The notes: generated from the sequence alone by a model not told the origin. Shown: positions 54,794 to 64,000, counted from the first letter of the stretch. The stretch: 64,000 nucleotides of DNA from Duncaniella dubosii (GCF_004803915.1 NZ_CP039396.1:248001-312000), one strand, 5' to 3'. Program-made: numbers and translations.

Positions 54794-56293
54794 ATGAAAT
54801 TCCCCATCCTGACTCCCGAAGAGGCAGCTGAATTGTTCTTCAACGATGCCAAATGCGGATTTTCCGGTTTTACCGCTCCCGGTTCACCAAAAGTTGTCAC
54901 ACAAGCCATAGCCGCGAAGGCTGAAAAGCTACACGCTCAAGGCGAGCCATTCAAAATCAACATTATCACCGGAGCTTCTACCAGCGACAATTGCGACGGA
55001 GTGCTTGCTCGCGCCAATGCAATCGGCAAACGCACTCCCTATCAGAACCATCCTGACCTGCGTAAACGAATCAACGCCCACGACGCTCATTATTTCGATC
55101 TTCACCTTTCAGAAGCCGCACAGAAACTCCGCTACGGATTCTTCGGCGACAAACTCGACCTGGCCATCATCGAAGTCAGCGACATTCAGGATGACGGAAC
55201 AGTGGTTGTCGGGACAGGTGTCGGCAACGTCCCCACCATCGCAGAGAAGGCCGACAAAATCATCATCGAGCTTAACGAAAAACTTCGCCATGCACTCTAT
55301 GGCCTCCATGACATATATCTCCCCCTCGATCCTCCTCACCGCACCGAAATACCTATCTTCAAGCCGAGCGACCGCATCGGCTCTCCGGTGTTGAAAATCA
55401 ATCCCGACAAGATTGTCGGAGTAGTCATGAGCGACCACTACGAAGGTGTAAAGGCATTCACTCCACTTGACGATACCACCAAACAGATCGGTGCCAATGT
55501 CTGCAAGTTCCTCATGTCCGAACTCCACGCCGGACGCATCCCAGCGTCTTTCCTTCCTCTCCAGTCAGGTGTAGGCAACGTAGCAAATGCCGTTCTCTAC
55601 GGTCTCGCAGACGCCAAGGAAATTCCCCCATTCGAAATGTATACCGAAGTGATGCAGGACGCTGTCATCGACCTTATGAAAAAAGGCCGTTGCAAATTCG
55701 GTTCGTCATGCTCTCTCACCGTCAGCAACGAAGTTGAGGACGAGGTGATCGACAATATCGAATTCTTCAAGGAACATCTTGTGCTCCGCCCCTCTGAAAT
55801 ATCAAATAACCCCGAAGTAATCCGCCGACTCGGTGTCATCGCAATGAACACCGCTCTCGAAGCCGACATATTCGGCAACATCAACTCGACCCATGTGACA
55901 GGCACAAAGATGATGAACGGCATCGGTGGTTCAGGCGACTTCACCCGCAACGCTTACATCTCAATCTTCTCCTGCCCCTCTATCACAAAGGAAGGAAAGA
56001 TTTCAAATATCGTCCCGATGGTGTCGCATGTCGACCACACCGAACATTCGGTAGACATCATCGTAACTGACCAAGGCATAGCCGACCTCCGAGGTCTTGA
56101 TCCGGTGGAACGCGCACACGTGATCATCGATAACTGTGCACATCCGATTTACCGCGAACTGCTCCGCGACTACCTCAAGCTGAGCACTCACGGAGGCCAG
56201 ACCCCCCACACTCTCCACGCATCGCTCGCATTCCACACAGAGTTCCTCTCGTCGGGCGACATGCGTAACGTTGACTGGTCAAAATTCGCATAA
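54794..56293 (+). CDS. Acetyl-CoA hydrolase/CoA-transferase family protein
   Basis: A 499-residue class I CoA-transferase of the Ach1/succinate CoA-transferase type. The catalytic Glu is in the FEMYTEVMQDAVIDL segment near residues 281-295; GFSGFTAPGSPKVV near 24-37 and VSHVDHTEHSVDIIVTDQGIADLRGL (about 408-433) are family-conserved. It either hydrolyses acetyl-CoA or, more likely, moves CoA between acetate and succinate or propionate, in line with the succinate, acetate and propionate fermentation of Bacteroidales. Strongly biased codons suggest high expression. A 20-base-pair terminator follows. Confidence 0.93.
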   Translation: MKFPILTPEEAAELFFNDAKCGFSGFTAPGSPKVVTQAIAAKAEKLHAQGEPFKINIITGASTSDNCDGVLARANAIGKRTPYQNHPDLRKRINAHDAHYFDLHLSEAAQKLRYGFFGDKLDLAIIEVSDIQDDGTVVVGTGVGNVPTIAEKADKIIIELNEKLRHALYGLHDIYLPLDPPHRTEIPIFKPSDRIGSPVLKINPDKIVGVVMSDHYEGVKAFTPLDDTTKQIGANVCKFLMSELHAGRIPASFLPLQSGVGNVANAVLYGLADAKEIPPFEMYTEVMQDAVIDLMKKGRCKFGSSCSLTVSNEVEDEVIDNIEFFKEHLVLRPSEISNNPEVIRRLGVIAMNTALEADIFGNINSTHVTGTKMMNGIGGSGDFTRNAYISIFSCPSITKEGKISNIVPMVSHVDHTEHSVDIIVTDQGIADLRGLDPVERAHVIIDNCAHPIYRELLRDYLKLSTHGGQTPHTLHASLAFHTEFLSSGDMRNVDWSKFA

Positions 56294-56320
56294 AACAAAA
56301 TTAGTTTCATACGAACCATA

Positions 56321-56369
56321 AAAACAAATCACTCCGGCGAAATGGACTGTCGCCGGAGTGATTTGTTTT
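56321..56369. terminator. Bidirectional terminator between the CoA-transferase and gldB
   Basis: A perfect 20-base-pair stem (56321-56340 with 56350-56369), with A and T runs at its base for use on both strands. Confidence 0.88.
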
Positions 56370-56385
56370 TATATTCCAAAGCGGA

Positions 56386-57369
56386 TCACTTATATTTCGA
56401 CTCGGCCAAGGCTGTAAGAGACTCGTAGAACGATGGAGACAGAAGCTCGGAGAGAGCCACGGCACGGTTATCGAGAAGCGACGCTATGATACGGTGACCT
56501 ATGAACCGGCCTGCCATCCCCGGGACTTCCGGCCCGACTACAGAAGTGAAAGGAGCCGGCGATATCAGCGACGACGCAAGTTGCCGATCACTGCTGAAAA
56601 GATATTTACGGCCCACAATTTCTCCCCACAGCTTATGCTCGTTTTTGTTAAGCCATTCCATCTGCCGATCGTCATAGCCGAGTGCCGTCTGCTCGCTGAC
56701 CCCGCCAATCTGCATAACGGCCTCGACAAGCACCCCTTCATATAGAATCCGGGACAGCACAGTCGGATAATCACCTTCCGGCGCGTATGGGAAATCACGA
56801 TGCAGCAATGTCTCGACAATATCCGGAATGACACGCGCAGGAATCTTGCGCACACGCAGGTAGTCCGGGAAATATCCATACGGAGGATAATTCTCTCCAA
56901 GATAGTGATTGAGACCTACATACAAAAAAGTATCGACCGTAAAAACCGACTGTCTGAACGGAGATATGACGGCATAGACCGACGGAAAACTCTTATCATG
57001 AAAAAGCCTTGCATAGTGAGCTTTCACCGTCCCGAGCTGCGATTCAAGCCTGTCTGTATTTTCCCACAGTGAATCTACGGCAGTCTCATGTATTCTCACT
57101 GACGGATTCGACATATATGCAGTATATGTCGAATCATTCAGACTGCCATAGCCCGACACTTTGAATAACGCTTCGGCCGGGGCAATAAATCCGTCGGCCA
57201 AAGGCCATCCATCGCGGAACACATGGTCAAGACGTCCGACCTTGACGGATGGGTCAGAACCGGCAGATGAACAACCGGTCAATACTGACGCTCCTGCCAG
57301 CCCGGCAAGAATAAATAGACATAACAGTGGCATATATATTATATAGGTGGAGACTTGCTGTTTCTTCAT
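56386..57369 (-). CDS. gldB: GldB-like lipoprotein
   Basis: The start at 57369 gives 327 residues beginning MKKQQVSTYIIYMPLL with a lipoprotein signal (lipobox LTGC near residue 33); an in-frame ATG nine codons upstream is less likely. GldB is one of the gliding-motility lipoproteins of Bacteroidetes, but homologues are widespread in non-motile Bacteroidales, where the role is unknown. Visible features are the FPSVYAVISPFRQSVFTVDTFLYVGLNHYLGENYPPYGYFPDYLR stretch (about residues 127-171) and the HKLWGEIVGRKYLFSSD segment near 248. It was named from this pattern; DUF2268-like proteases are a distant alternative. Confidence 0.8.
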   Translation of the reverse strand: MKKQQVSTYIIYMPLLCLFILAGLAGASVLTGCSSAGSDPSVKVGRLDHVFRDGWPLADGFIAPAEALFKVSGYGSLNDSTYTAYMSNPSVRIHETAVDSLWENTDRLESQLGTVKAHYARLFHDKSFPSVYAVISPFRQSVFTVDTFLYVGLNHYLGENYPPYGYFPDYLRVRKIPARVIPDIVETLLHRDFPYAPEGDYPTVLSRILYEGVLVEAVMQIGGVSEQTALGYDDRQMEWLNKNEHKLWGEIVGRKYLFSSDRQLASSLISPAPFTSVVGPEVPGMAGRFIGHRIIASLLDNRAVALSELLSPSFYESLTALAESKYK

Positions 57370-57534
57370 AAAATTAAATTTTGAATCGGAATACACCGGT
57401 TGAAGCTTAAAAATAATTATTTAACACATCCATTATTGAACAAAAGGTATGGGTATGATTGTTCAAAAGTAGCTATTTTTTGGCATTTACTCACAAAATT
57501 CAGTCCAATAAGAGGCATTTAGGGATAGTTTTGC

Positions 57535-57542
57535 TAACTTTG
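57535..57542 (+). promoter_or_regulatory. Probable -7 box for the amidase gene
   Basis: TAACTTTG matches TAnnTTTG 28 bases before the chosen start; -33 region weak. Confidence 0.5.
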
Positions 57543-57569
57543 CCCAAAATTTGGCTAAGATTTTCACTT

Positions 57570-58721
57570 ATGTCACTGACACGTATCATACGACTATTTA
57601 TCATCATTATGCTCCTGCCTGTTGTCTCCCGCGCCGAGACCGACAGGGAATTTATCGTAATGATTGATCCGGGCCACGGAGGCAAGGATGCCGGAGCGCT
57701 CGGCCGACGGACCAACGAAAAGACCGTCAACCTTGCGGTAGCAAAGAAACTGCGCAAACTCATCGAATCAGACATGAAAAATGCCAGAGTCGAAATGACC
57801 CGAGACGGCGATTTCTTCGTTCCGCTAAAAGGCCGCTCGGAAATGGCCAACCGTAAACACGCCGACATCTTCGTGTCAATCCACGCCAATTCCATTGACA
57901 AGAAATCGCCCCTACACAACACAATCAATGGTGCGGCCGTCTATACTCTCGGATTACGCAAAAGCGACACTAACCTGAGCCTTGCCATGCGAGAGAATGA
58001 AGTGATAAAGCTCGAGCCTGACTACACTACCACCTATGAAGGCTTCGATCCTTCATCGGCCGAAAGCTATATAGCCTTCGAGATGATGCAGCTCACCAAC
58101 ATGGACCAGAGCATCGCACTCGCCGAGGCGGTTCAGAATGAGCTTGTGCGCACAGCCGGTCGCAAGAACAACGGTGTACGCCAAGAACCGTTCTGGGTGC
58201 TTGTCGGCACAACCATGCCTGCAATTCTTGTCGAGCTTGATTTTATCTGCAACCCGGCCATGGAAAAATTCATGGCTTCCGAAAGCGGACAGCAGAAACT
58301 TGCCCTTGCAATCTTCCGTGGCATCGAACGCTACCGCAAAAACACCGTCAAGTCTGTCGACAAGGCATCGCCTACCACAAGCGACATACGCAAGGCCGAG
58401 CGCCAGACAGCCCAACGAGAAATCGAAGCCGACAAAAAAGCTGCCACTGTTGAAAAGAAGACACGGACAGACATCACTCCGACCAAAGGGCAGATAATAT
58501 ATAAAATCCAGTTTCTCACCTCTCCGACCAAACTCAGAAACAAGGATTCAAGACTCAAAGGACTGTCTCCGATTGATTTCTATAAAGACGGAGGGTCGTT
58601 CAAATACACCTACGGCACATACCGCACGCAACCCGACGCGGCTTCCGACCTAAAAAAAATAAAGAAGCGCTTTCCCGACGCGTTCATCATCAGAACCCGC
58701 GACGGCAAACGAATCAAATAG
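57570..58721 (+). CDS. N-acetylmuramoyl-L-alanine amidase
   Basis: The start at 57570 gives 383 residues with a signal peptide (MSLTRIIRLFIIIMLLPVVSRA); the frame is open upstream but through the promoter. The Amidase_3 domain covers about residues 28-255: the zinc His in MIDPGHGGKDAGALG, Glu in NEKTVNLA, the second His in FVSIHAN and a C-terminal Glu in AILVELDFICN. It cleaves between MurNAc and the stem peptide of peptidoglycan and separates daughter cells. A linker rich in Lys/Glu/Thr and a SPOR-like C-terminal part (about 310-383, YKIQFLTSPTKL) follow. It is 95 bases from the MCE gene, a pairing common in Bacteroidetes. Confidence 0.93.
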   Translation: MSLTRIIRLFIIIMLLPVVSRAETDREFIVMIDPGHGGKDAGALGRRTNEKTVNLAVAKKLRKLIESDMKNARVEMTRDGDFFVPLKGRSEMANRKHADIFVSIHANSIDKKSPLHNTINGAAVYTLGLRKSDTNLSLAMRENEVIKLEPDYTTTYEGFDPSSAESYIAFEMMQLTNMDQSIALAEAVQNELVRTAGRKNNGVRQEPFWVLVGTTMPAILVELDFICNPAMEKFMASESGQQKLALAIFRGIERYRKNTVKSVDKASPTTSDIRKAERQTAQREIEADKKAATVEKKTRTDITPTKGQIIYKIQFLTSPTKLRNKDSRLKGLSPIDFYKDGGSFKYTYGTYRTQPDAASDLKKIKKRFPDAFIIRTRDGKRIK

Positions 58722-58816
58722 CTGTCAACATAAACCATAAGAACAAATAACAGTCAAGTAACTCCAAACTCTCATCCGAATCAGCCACAAGGCCATAGAA
58801 CCATACCAAACCGATT

Positions 58817-59740
58817 ATGAAAAAACTACTATCTAAGGAACTGATCATCGGAGCAAGCGTATTGCTATCGCTGCTAATCCTCTTCTTCGGAATTGACTAT
58901 CTGAAGGGAATCAACGTGTTCAAGTCGGCTAACTACTACTACGCATCCTACACCAATGTGGCCGGCCTTACACAGTCTGCCCCCGTGACGCTCAACGGCT
59001 ACAAAATCGGCCTCGTCCGCGAAATAAACTATGAGTATGACAATCCGGGTCATGTACTCGTGGAAATCAGCCTCGACAAGCAGCTTAAAGTACCCATAGG
59101 CACAAAGGCCGCCATTGTCACCGACATGCTCGGAACCTCAAGCATCGAACTGCGCATGGCTCCCGGAACTCAATATTATGAAGTCGGCGCTAAGCTCGAA
59201 GGCGAGACCACAGGAGGAATGGTCGACAAACTCAGCTCGGAACTGATGCCGTCGATCATGACCATCGCTCCTCACATCGACTCACTTGTCGTGGCTCTCA
59301 CAGCAGTCACTACCGATCCCGCTCTTATCAGTTCAATCAAGCGCCTCGACAATATCATGGCTAATCTTGAGGTGTCGACAAACAATCTCAACTCAGCCAT
59401 GAAGGGTGTCCCAATGCTAATCAACAATGCTAATGGAACAATGTCGAATGTCAAGGAGATTTCAGCCAATCTGACACAGATTTCATCGGCTCTCGCCGTG
59501 CTTTCCGAAGACCTGAAGGATATGCCCCTCGACTCGACCATGCGCAACATCAACCGCATCACTTCGCATCTCGATCTCGCGACCGAACAGCTTAACTCAA
59601 CCAATTCGACCCTCGGTCTGCTTCTCAACGACCCGTCGCTCTACCACAACCTCAACAATTGTGCTGCGGATGTCGACACTCTCCTTCTCGACATCAAAAA
59701 GCAGCCCAAACGCTACATCCCACCGATTAAAATATTTTAA
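58817..59740 (+). CDS. MCE/MlaD family lipid-transport protein
   Basis: A 307-residue protein with one N-terminal membrane anchor (about residues 8-28) and an MCE domain (about 38-118, starting YASYTNVAGLTQSAPVTLNGYKIGLV). The remainder is helical with heptad-like Ser/Asn-rich stretches (about 150-290), probably a coiled stalk. MCE proteins form rings that carry phospholipids between the inner and outer membranes, usually with an ABC ATPase and permease; none is adjacent here. The linkage with the amidase gene is shared by many Bacteroidetes. Confidence 0.92.
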   Translation: MKKLLSKELIIGASVLLSLLILFFGIDYLKGINVFKSANYYYASYTNVAGLTQSAPVTLNGYKIGLVREINYEYDNPGHVLVEISLDKQLKVPIGTKAAIVTDMLGTSSIELRMAPGTQYYEVGAKLEGETTGGMVDKLSSELMPSIMTIAPHIDSLVVALTAVTTDPALISSIKRLDNIMANLEVSTNNLNSAMKGVPMLINNANGTMSNVKEISANLTQISSALAVLSEDLKDMPLDSTMRNINRITSHLDLATEQLNSTNSTLGLLLNDPSLYHNLNNCAADVDTLLLDIKKQPKRYIPPIKIF

Positions 59741-59796
59741 ATCATAGTATAGTCTTAAATATCAAAGGCTACACAGCCCTCCTAAACTTATCATCC

Positions 59797-59839
59797 GCAC
59801 CATGCCGTCCGGCTCATTCCGGACGGCATGGTGCATTTT
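59797..59839 (+). terminator. Rho-independent terminator after the MCE gene
   Basis: A perfect 16-base-pair stem (59797-59812 with 59819-59834) followed by ATTTTT. The rest of the 358-base gap to the Crp/Fnr gene holds that gene's promoter and nothing else visible. Confidence 0.88.
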
Positions 59840-59995
59840 TATAACATATTCAACCATGATTAAGAGTAACGACTATTCAGCGAATAGCTACTATAAAACA
59901 GCTTAAATCAACAATAATTCAACACATCATGTTAAATTTCAGACCTATGCGCAATTTTATCATCATAACAGAATAGGAAATCTCAATTTTTTCGT

Positions 59996-60003
59996 TATCT
60001 TTG
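59996..60003 (+). promoter_or_regulatory. Probable -7 box for the Crp/Fnr gene
   Basis: TATCTTTG matches TAnnTTTG; it implies a leader of about 90 bases to the start at 60099. No clear -33 box. Confidence 0.5.
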
Positions 60004-60098
60004 TGCGATTAGTTACACGACTAAAGCGTCGGCAAGACAAACCTACAATTATCACAGTTAACTATCGAAAAACGAGAAAAACTTTAACCTGTCTGCTA

Positions 60099-60662
60099 AT
60101 GCACGAGAACTTCAATACATATTATGACAACATCGACCATTCCTTCTGGCGTAATCTTTGCGTAGAAGAAGGTGCGATATGTCAATTCTCAAAAGGAGAA
60201 GAATTCATATCAGCCGGCGAAGTGGCCCGGTATATCGGATATATCAAAAGCGGAGCGTTAAAATATGTCGCATATTCAGCCGATGGTACTGAGCATGTTG
60301 TCGGTCTTGAATTTGCCGGAGGATTCGTCGCTGACTTCCCCTTTTCATTGCTCGGCGAAAAGTCGCGCATATCAATTGTTGCAGTCACAAACTGTGAGAT
60401 ATTCTGCATACCGACCAAGGATGTTGAAACACGGTTGGAGACCGACGAATCACTGCGCGACATTGTAGCAGCCACAAATGTTGCTCTTTTCGACACTCTC
60501 TATGACCGCTATATAAGCCTTCACACAAAGAATGCGCAGAAACGATACGACGAACTCATCACAAAACATTCCGATCTATTCGCGATATTCCCTCTCAAGG
60601 ACATCGCATCATTCCTCAACATCACTCCAACCCATTTAAGTCGTCTCAGAAAATCAGACTAA
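60099..60662 (+). CDS. Crp/Fnr family transcription regulator
   Basis: The start at 60099 (MHENFNTYYDNIDHSFW) gives 187 residues; an earlier in-frame ATG would add a non-homologous basic segment that overlaps the promoter. The cyclic-nucleotide-binding-like domain covers about residues 20-130 (FSKGEEFISAGEVARYIGYIKSGALKYV and HVVGLEFAGGFVADFPFSLLG) and a short winged-helix reader sits at the end (LKDIASFLNITPTHLSRLRKS, about 166-186). Effector residues for cAMP are not conserved to my eye, as in most Bacteroidetes members. It is 98 bases upstream of the TonB-receptor-like gene, which it may control. Confidence 0.88.
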   Translation: MHENFNTYYDNIDHSFWRNLCVEEGAICQFSKGEEFISAGEVARYIGYIKSGALKYVAYSADGTEHVVGLEFAGGFVADFPFSLLGEKSRISIVAVTNCEIFCIPTKDVETRLETDESLRDIVAATNVALFDTLYDRYISLHTKNAQKRYDELITKHSDLFAIFPLKDIASFLNITPTHLSRLRKSD

Positions 60663-60760
60663 TTAAGCAGCCAATTAACTTATCTATTTGCGTAATTTCA
60701 ACATTTGTTGAGAGATTTTTCATTTTTTATTGCGAAGTTTGTGATATTATTCCAACCAAA

Positions 60761-63361
60761 ATGAACCATCGTATCATCATATCCTACCTGTCCGGCATAA
60801 TTGCCCTTTCAACAATGGCCGAGACGGTTATCAGCGGAAAGATAAAAACCGCCGATGGCAGCCCTGCGGATTTGGTCACAATCGTCGCTTATCCATCAAA
60901 CTCTCCAAAAAACATACTGACCTCGGCTTTCACTGATGAAAACGGCTGCTTTGAAATAACCGTCAACCACGGTTGCGACAGTCTCCTTCTGAAAGCGTCG
61001 GGGATTGAAATCGCACCCATCCAGATTACAGTCCCCAACCGCAGCGGCAGCCATGACATCAAAGTCGAAAAACGCACCGTAGAGCTTAAGGAAGTGGTCG
61101 TGAGATCAAAGAAAGTCTATTCGCAAGGCGACACTATCAACTATAACGTAGCGTCGTTCCTCTCTCAGACCGACCAATCGGTTGCCGATGTGCTTCGAAA
61201 AATGCCGGGCATCACCGTTTCGGATGCCGGACAGGTGTCCTATCAGGGCAAGCCTATCAAAAATTTTTATATAGAAGGACTTGACCTAATGAAAGGGCAT
61301 TACGGTATAGCCACAAACAATATCGACCCCAACAACATCGCAACCGTGCAGGTGCTTGAAAACCATCAGGACATAAAGGCACTCAAAGGACTGCGCCCTG
61401 AAGAGCAGGCATCCATCAACCTGAGGCTCAAAGAAGGAGTCAAGGGCGTGTTCAACCTTATTGCAACACTCGGAGGCGGCTACGGCGACGAAGGACTCTG
61501 GAACAACTCCGCGATAGCAACGTATTTCCGACGCAACAGCCAGTTTCTTGCTACATACAAAGGTAATAACACCGGCGAGGATTTATCGCAGGAACTCTAT
61601 TCCTTCGATAATGATTATTCACGCACAAACAACATTTCGTCGATATCCATGCCGTCAGCTCCCGGTATCGACAAGCGATTCTACTATTTCAACCGCTCGC
61701 ACAACGCCACATTCAACAATGTATATCGTGTAGGCAAGTCCGGCGAGTTCGGTATCAACGCCGCTTATCTGAACGACCGCGACACGAGACAAAGCTATTC
61801 ATCGACTACCAATTATCTGCCTGACGGCGGAATGAACACCGTTGACGAAACAATGTATGGAATCGCACGAATGCAGAAAGCATACGGTGATTTTACATAT
61901 ATGAACAACGGAAATGAAAACTATCTCAAAGAGCAGCTGAAGTTTGACTGGAGCACAACCGACGCCGAAAGCAGAATTCTTGCCGAAGGCGACAAAATCA
62001 GTCAGACAGGAAAAACTGATACATACCGCCTTCTGAACAAATTCCATGCAACACACCGCAATTACGCCGACCGTGGATTTGAGATCTCATCGCTTATCAA
62101 CGTGGAAAAACGTCCCCACAGTCTTTCGGTATCGCCCAATCTGTTCACAGAACTGATACCCGGAGGTATGCTGTATCAGCACGTGGATTTCAGAAACATA
62201 TCCACGGAAAACAGTGCCGGATTACTTTCGGCCTTCAAAATCGGCAATTTCACCCTCCACCCGTCAGCGATAGTCAACTACCACCACAATTCACTCGAAA
62301 GCCGTCTTGATGCCGTCGGCAACAATCTCGCTCTCGATCATCTCGATGCAGGCATGGGGGCTGAAATAATGTTCAGCGCTCGAAAAATCCATGCCTCGCT
62401 ATATATGCCGATGAAATACAGACTATTCCTGTTAAACAACAGACTTGACGACAACATTACCGACAAAAATCGTTTACGCGTCGAGCCGTCGCTCAACTTC
62501 TCCTACAAATTAAACAGCAGCCATAACCTCAAAGCATCGGCAATGCTGAACTATATGACACCATCGATTGAAACTCTATATTCGGGTCACATACTGACAT
62601 CTTACCGTCAGTTGTCGGCTTACGATGTGGCAGGGCTTTACGAGGGTATGAATCAGCACTACTCTTTAGGATATGATTTCAAAAATATTCTTTCAATGAG
62701 CTTTGCCGGAGCGGAGGTTTATTGGAACAGACAATCGCCCGAAGTGCTTTACGGTTCGTACTATGACGGGATGGTCCAGCATACCATCAGCAGACGTACA
62801 AAAGAAACGGGCGATATGCTTTCGGCTAAAATCCATGCAAGTCAGGGATTTGACTGGCGACGGCTGAAAATCGGAGCCTCGGTTACATACTCCTATTACG
62901 ACAGTCCGTTGCTCATTCAGGACGAGGTGTTGCGCTACTACGGCAACAGCATAGGAGTGAACGCCGACCTCAGCCTGACACCGTTCAAATGGCTGGGTGT
63001 GACTTATCAAGGCAATTATTCACAGTCGGCGACACAGCAGAAAGGCTACGACAGATTTCCGTGGCTGCGCACTGTAACGAACAAGGCTTCTCTCGACTTT
63101 ACGATTCCCGGAGGTGTTACACTGACCACATCGCTCTACCATTACTACAACAATTTCAACGACGGTGACAAGTCTTTCCTTCTGCTCAACACCGAGGCGA
63201 AGTACACCATAAAGCGTTTCAGTTTTATGCTGTCATGCGACAACCTGCTAAACCGAAAATCGTATATCTACTCTAACCTGTCAGCTCTAACTGAGTCAAA
63301 GGCAATCTACAACATACGCGCTCGCAGTGTGTTACTCAAAATCCGATGCAGAATATTCTAA
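60761..63361 (+). CDS. TonB-dependent receptor-like outer-membrane protein
   Basis: An 866-residue exported protein. After a short signal peptide (about residues 1-20, ending MAE) comes a carboxypeptidase-regulatory-like beta domain (about 22-105), then a plug domain (about 107-230, with VADVLRKMPGITVSDAGQVSYQGKPIKNFYIEGLDL) and a beta-barrel of about 630 residues ending in KIRCRIF. The plug lacks an obvious TonB box, as in the group that is always paired with GLPGLI proteins; here a GLPGLI gene follows 11 bases later. The ligand is unknown. Probably co-transcribed with the GLPGLI gene; a Crp/Fnr gene lies upstream. Confidence 0.88.
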   Translation: MNHRIIISYLSGIIALSTMAETVISGKIKTADGSPADLVTIVAYPSNSPKNILTSAFTDENGCFEITVNHGCDSLLLKASGIEIAPIQITVPNRSGSHDIKVEKRTVELKEVVVRSKKVYSQGDTINYNVASFLSQTDQSVADVLRKMPGITVSDAGQVSYQGKPIKNFYIEGLDLMKGHYGIATNNIDPNNIATVQVLENHQDIKALKGLRPEEQASINLRLKEGVKGVFNLIATLGGGYGDEGLWNNSAIATYFRRNSQFLATYKGNNTGEDLSQELYSFDNDYSRTNNISSISMPSAPGIDKRFYYFNRSHNATFNNVYRVGKSGEFGINAAYLNDRDTRQSYSSTTNYLPDGGMNTVDETMYGIARMQKAYGDFTYMNNGNENYLKEQLKFDWSTTDAESRILAEGDKISQTGKTDTYRLLNKFHATHRNYADRGFEISSLINVEKRPHSLSVSPNLFTELIPGGMLYQHVDFRNISTENSAGLLSAFKIGNFTLHPSAIVNYHHNSLESRLDAVGNNLALDHLDAGMGAEIMFSARKIHASLYMPMKYRLFLLNNRLDDNITDKNRLRVEPSLNFSYKLNSSHNLKASAMLNYMTPSIETLYSGHILTSYRQLSAYDVAGLYEGMNQHYSLGYDFKNILSMSFAGAEVYWNRQSPEVLYGSYYDGMVQHTISRRTKETGDMLSAKIHASQGFDWRRLKIGASVTYSYYDSPLLIQDEVLRYYGNSIGVNADLSLTPFKWLGVTYQGNYSQSATQQKGYDRFPWLRTVTNKASLDFTIPGGVTLTTSLYHYYNNFNDGDKSFLLLNTEAKYTIKRFSFMLSCDNLLNRKSYIYSNLSALTESKAIYNIRARSVLLKIRCRIF

Positions 63362-63372
63362 AATACACCGTT

Positions 63373-64000
63373 ATGAAATATCTTTTATCACTACTTTTTG
63401 TTTTCATGTGGATAACAAGTGCTGCACAGGAAACCTGCTCACGAATTATCGACCGGGCTACGCCTGTAGATACCGCCCGATATAAGGTGACATATTCGTT
63501 AAAATACAAATTCCACCCTGACCAAAAGGACATCTTCAACGACACGCGAATCGTACAGATTGGCAAACGCAATGTCAAAGATTACAGCGACATAATCAAT
63601 CACTTCGATTCGTTGGCTACTGAGCAAATCCGTCGTGGAGCTGATTCATATTCCAATGTGTCGGGTAACCCGTGGCCTTTGGAAATCATCAGACCCATAC
63701 GCGGTACTACTGCGGATTTGAAATATCGCCTCTCCATATCGACATTTCTTGACTATTCCGATTCCGTCCCTGTAATCAAATGGGAGTTCTTACCTGATGA
63801 AATCGAGTCTATTCTCGATTATGAATGCAGTAAAGCCTCCTGTGAGTTTGCCGGACGAAAATACACGGCGTGGTTCACATCTGATATACCTTTGCCATTC
63901 GGACCTTATAAATTCGGAGGGCTACCCGGTCTTATCCTAAAAATCGAGGATTCAGAACATCAATATGTCTGGGAGGCAATAGGTTTCGAGAATACAAACG
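63373..64000 (+). CDS. GLPGLI family secreted protein, 5' part
   Basis: Translation from 63373 runs off the right window edge after 209 codons. A signal peptide (MKYLLSLLFVFMWITSAAQ) is followed by a typical body: SILDYECSKASCEFAGRKYTAWFTSDIPLPFGPYKFGGLPGLILKI, with the GLPGLI motif near residue 187. This is the second copy in the window (the first at 6982) and the one in the classical position behind a TonB-receptor-like gene. Function unknown; the pair may form an outer-membrane uptake or envelope module. The 3' end is outside the window. Confidence 0.87.
   Translation, partial: MKYLLSLLFVFMWITSAAQETCSRIIDRATPVDTARYKVTYSLKYKFHPDQKDIFNDTRIVQIGKRNVKDYSDIINHFDSLATEQIRRGADSYSNVSGNPWPLEIIRPIRGTTADLKYRLSISTFLDYSDSVPVIKWEFLPDEIESILDYECSKASCEFAGRKYTAWFTSDIPLPFGPYKFGGLPGLILKIEDSEHQYVWEAIGFENTN

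Overview
The window reads as a chromosomal segment of a Bacteroidales gut bacterium, with the Muribaculaceae the best guess. Evidence is the many Bacteroidetes-type promoters (TTTG, about 20 bases, TAnnTTTG), a GldB-like lipoprotein, GLPGLI proteins, a UpxY-type antiterminator at the head of a capsule locus, a long-tailed ribosomal protein S16 and TonB-type outer-membrane receptors. The family assignment is inference; no 16S rRNA is present.

Region 1 (1-4512) is the end of a surface-glycan cluster: the 3' end of a GT14-like glycosyltransferase, a GT2 glycosyltransferase, an NAD-dependent epimerase, and gmd plus fcl, which make GDP-L-fucose. Region 2 (4677-27897) is mostly housekeeping: FKBP isomerase, NUDIX hydrolase, class II aldolase (fba), a GLPGLI protein, dGTPase, a TPM-domain protein, an AGCS symporter, gapA (frameshifted as given), mscL, a pyrB-pyrI-flavin reductase-glyA run, an ECF sigma factor with a small membrane protein, a NatAB-like ABC exporter, a GH43 enzyme, a Trp/Gly/Pro-repeat secreted protein, a FadL/OmpP1-like porin and a PIF1-like helicase with a TPR tail.

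Region 3 (27996-50708) is a complete Wzx/Wzy-type capsular polysaccharide locus. It opens with a 185-bp segment bounded by 14-bp inverted repeats that carries an outward-facing promoter (a likely phase switch, OFF as assembled), followed by an integrase-like protein that seems to lack catalytic residues, a UpxY-like antiterminator and an unknown protein in the UpxZ position. An AT-rich block then holds the flippase, polymerase, glycosyltransferases, a pyruvyl transferase, an F420-hydrogenase-beta-like protein and two acyltransferases; three of these genes are broken by stops or A-tract frameshifts, and a complete IS4-type element is inserted. The locus ends in a more GC-rich sugar-nucleotide block: rfbACDB for dTDP-L-rhamnose, then a galacturonokinase-like GHMP kinase, a nucleotidyltransferase, a UDP-glucuronate 4-epimerase-like enzyme and UDP-glucose dehydrogenase. 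The last four suggest two converging routes to UDP-uronic acids: de novo from UDP-glucose and salvage of free uronate.

Region 4 (50716-64000) returns to core genes: tRNA-Ser(GGA), rpsP, a YqgE/AlgH-family gene with an in-frame 12-residue tandem duplication, miaB, a small membrane-anchored protein, an acetyl-CoA hydrolase/transferase, gldB, an N-acetylmuramoyl-L-alanine amidase next to an MCE/MlaD protein, a Crp/Fnr regulator and a TonB-receptor-like protein followed by a GLPGLI protein cut by the window edge.

The most noteworthy candidates are a perfect 30-bp palindrome between the ECF sigma gene and the ABC exporter that places the same TGAAAC-N16-CGTC promoter-like sequence on both strands; the invertible capsule promoter with its degenerate integrase; the uronate-salvage gene set; and a 120-bp MITE-like element whose end supplies the stop codon of rfbB and resembles the ends of the nearby IS4-type element.
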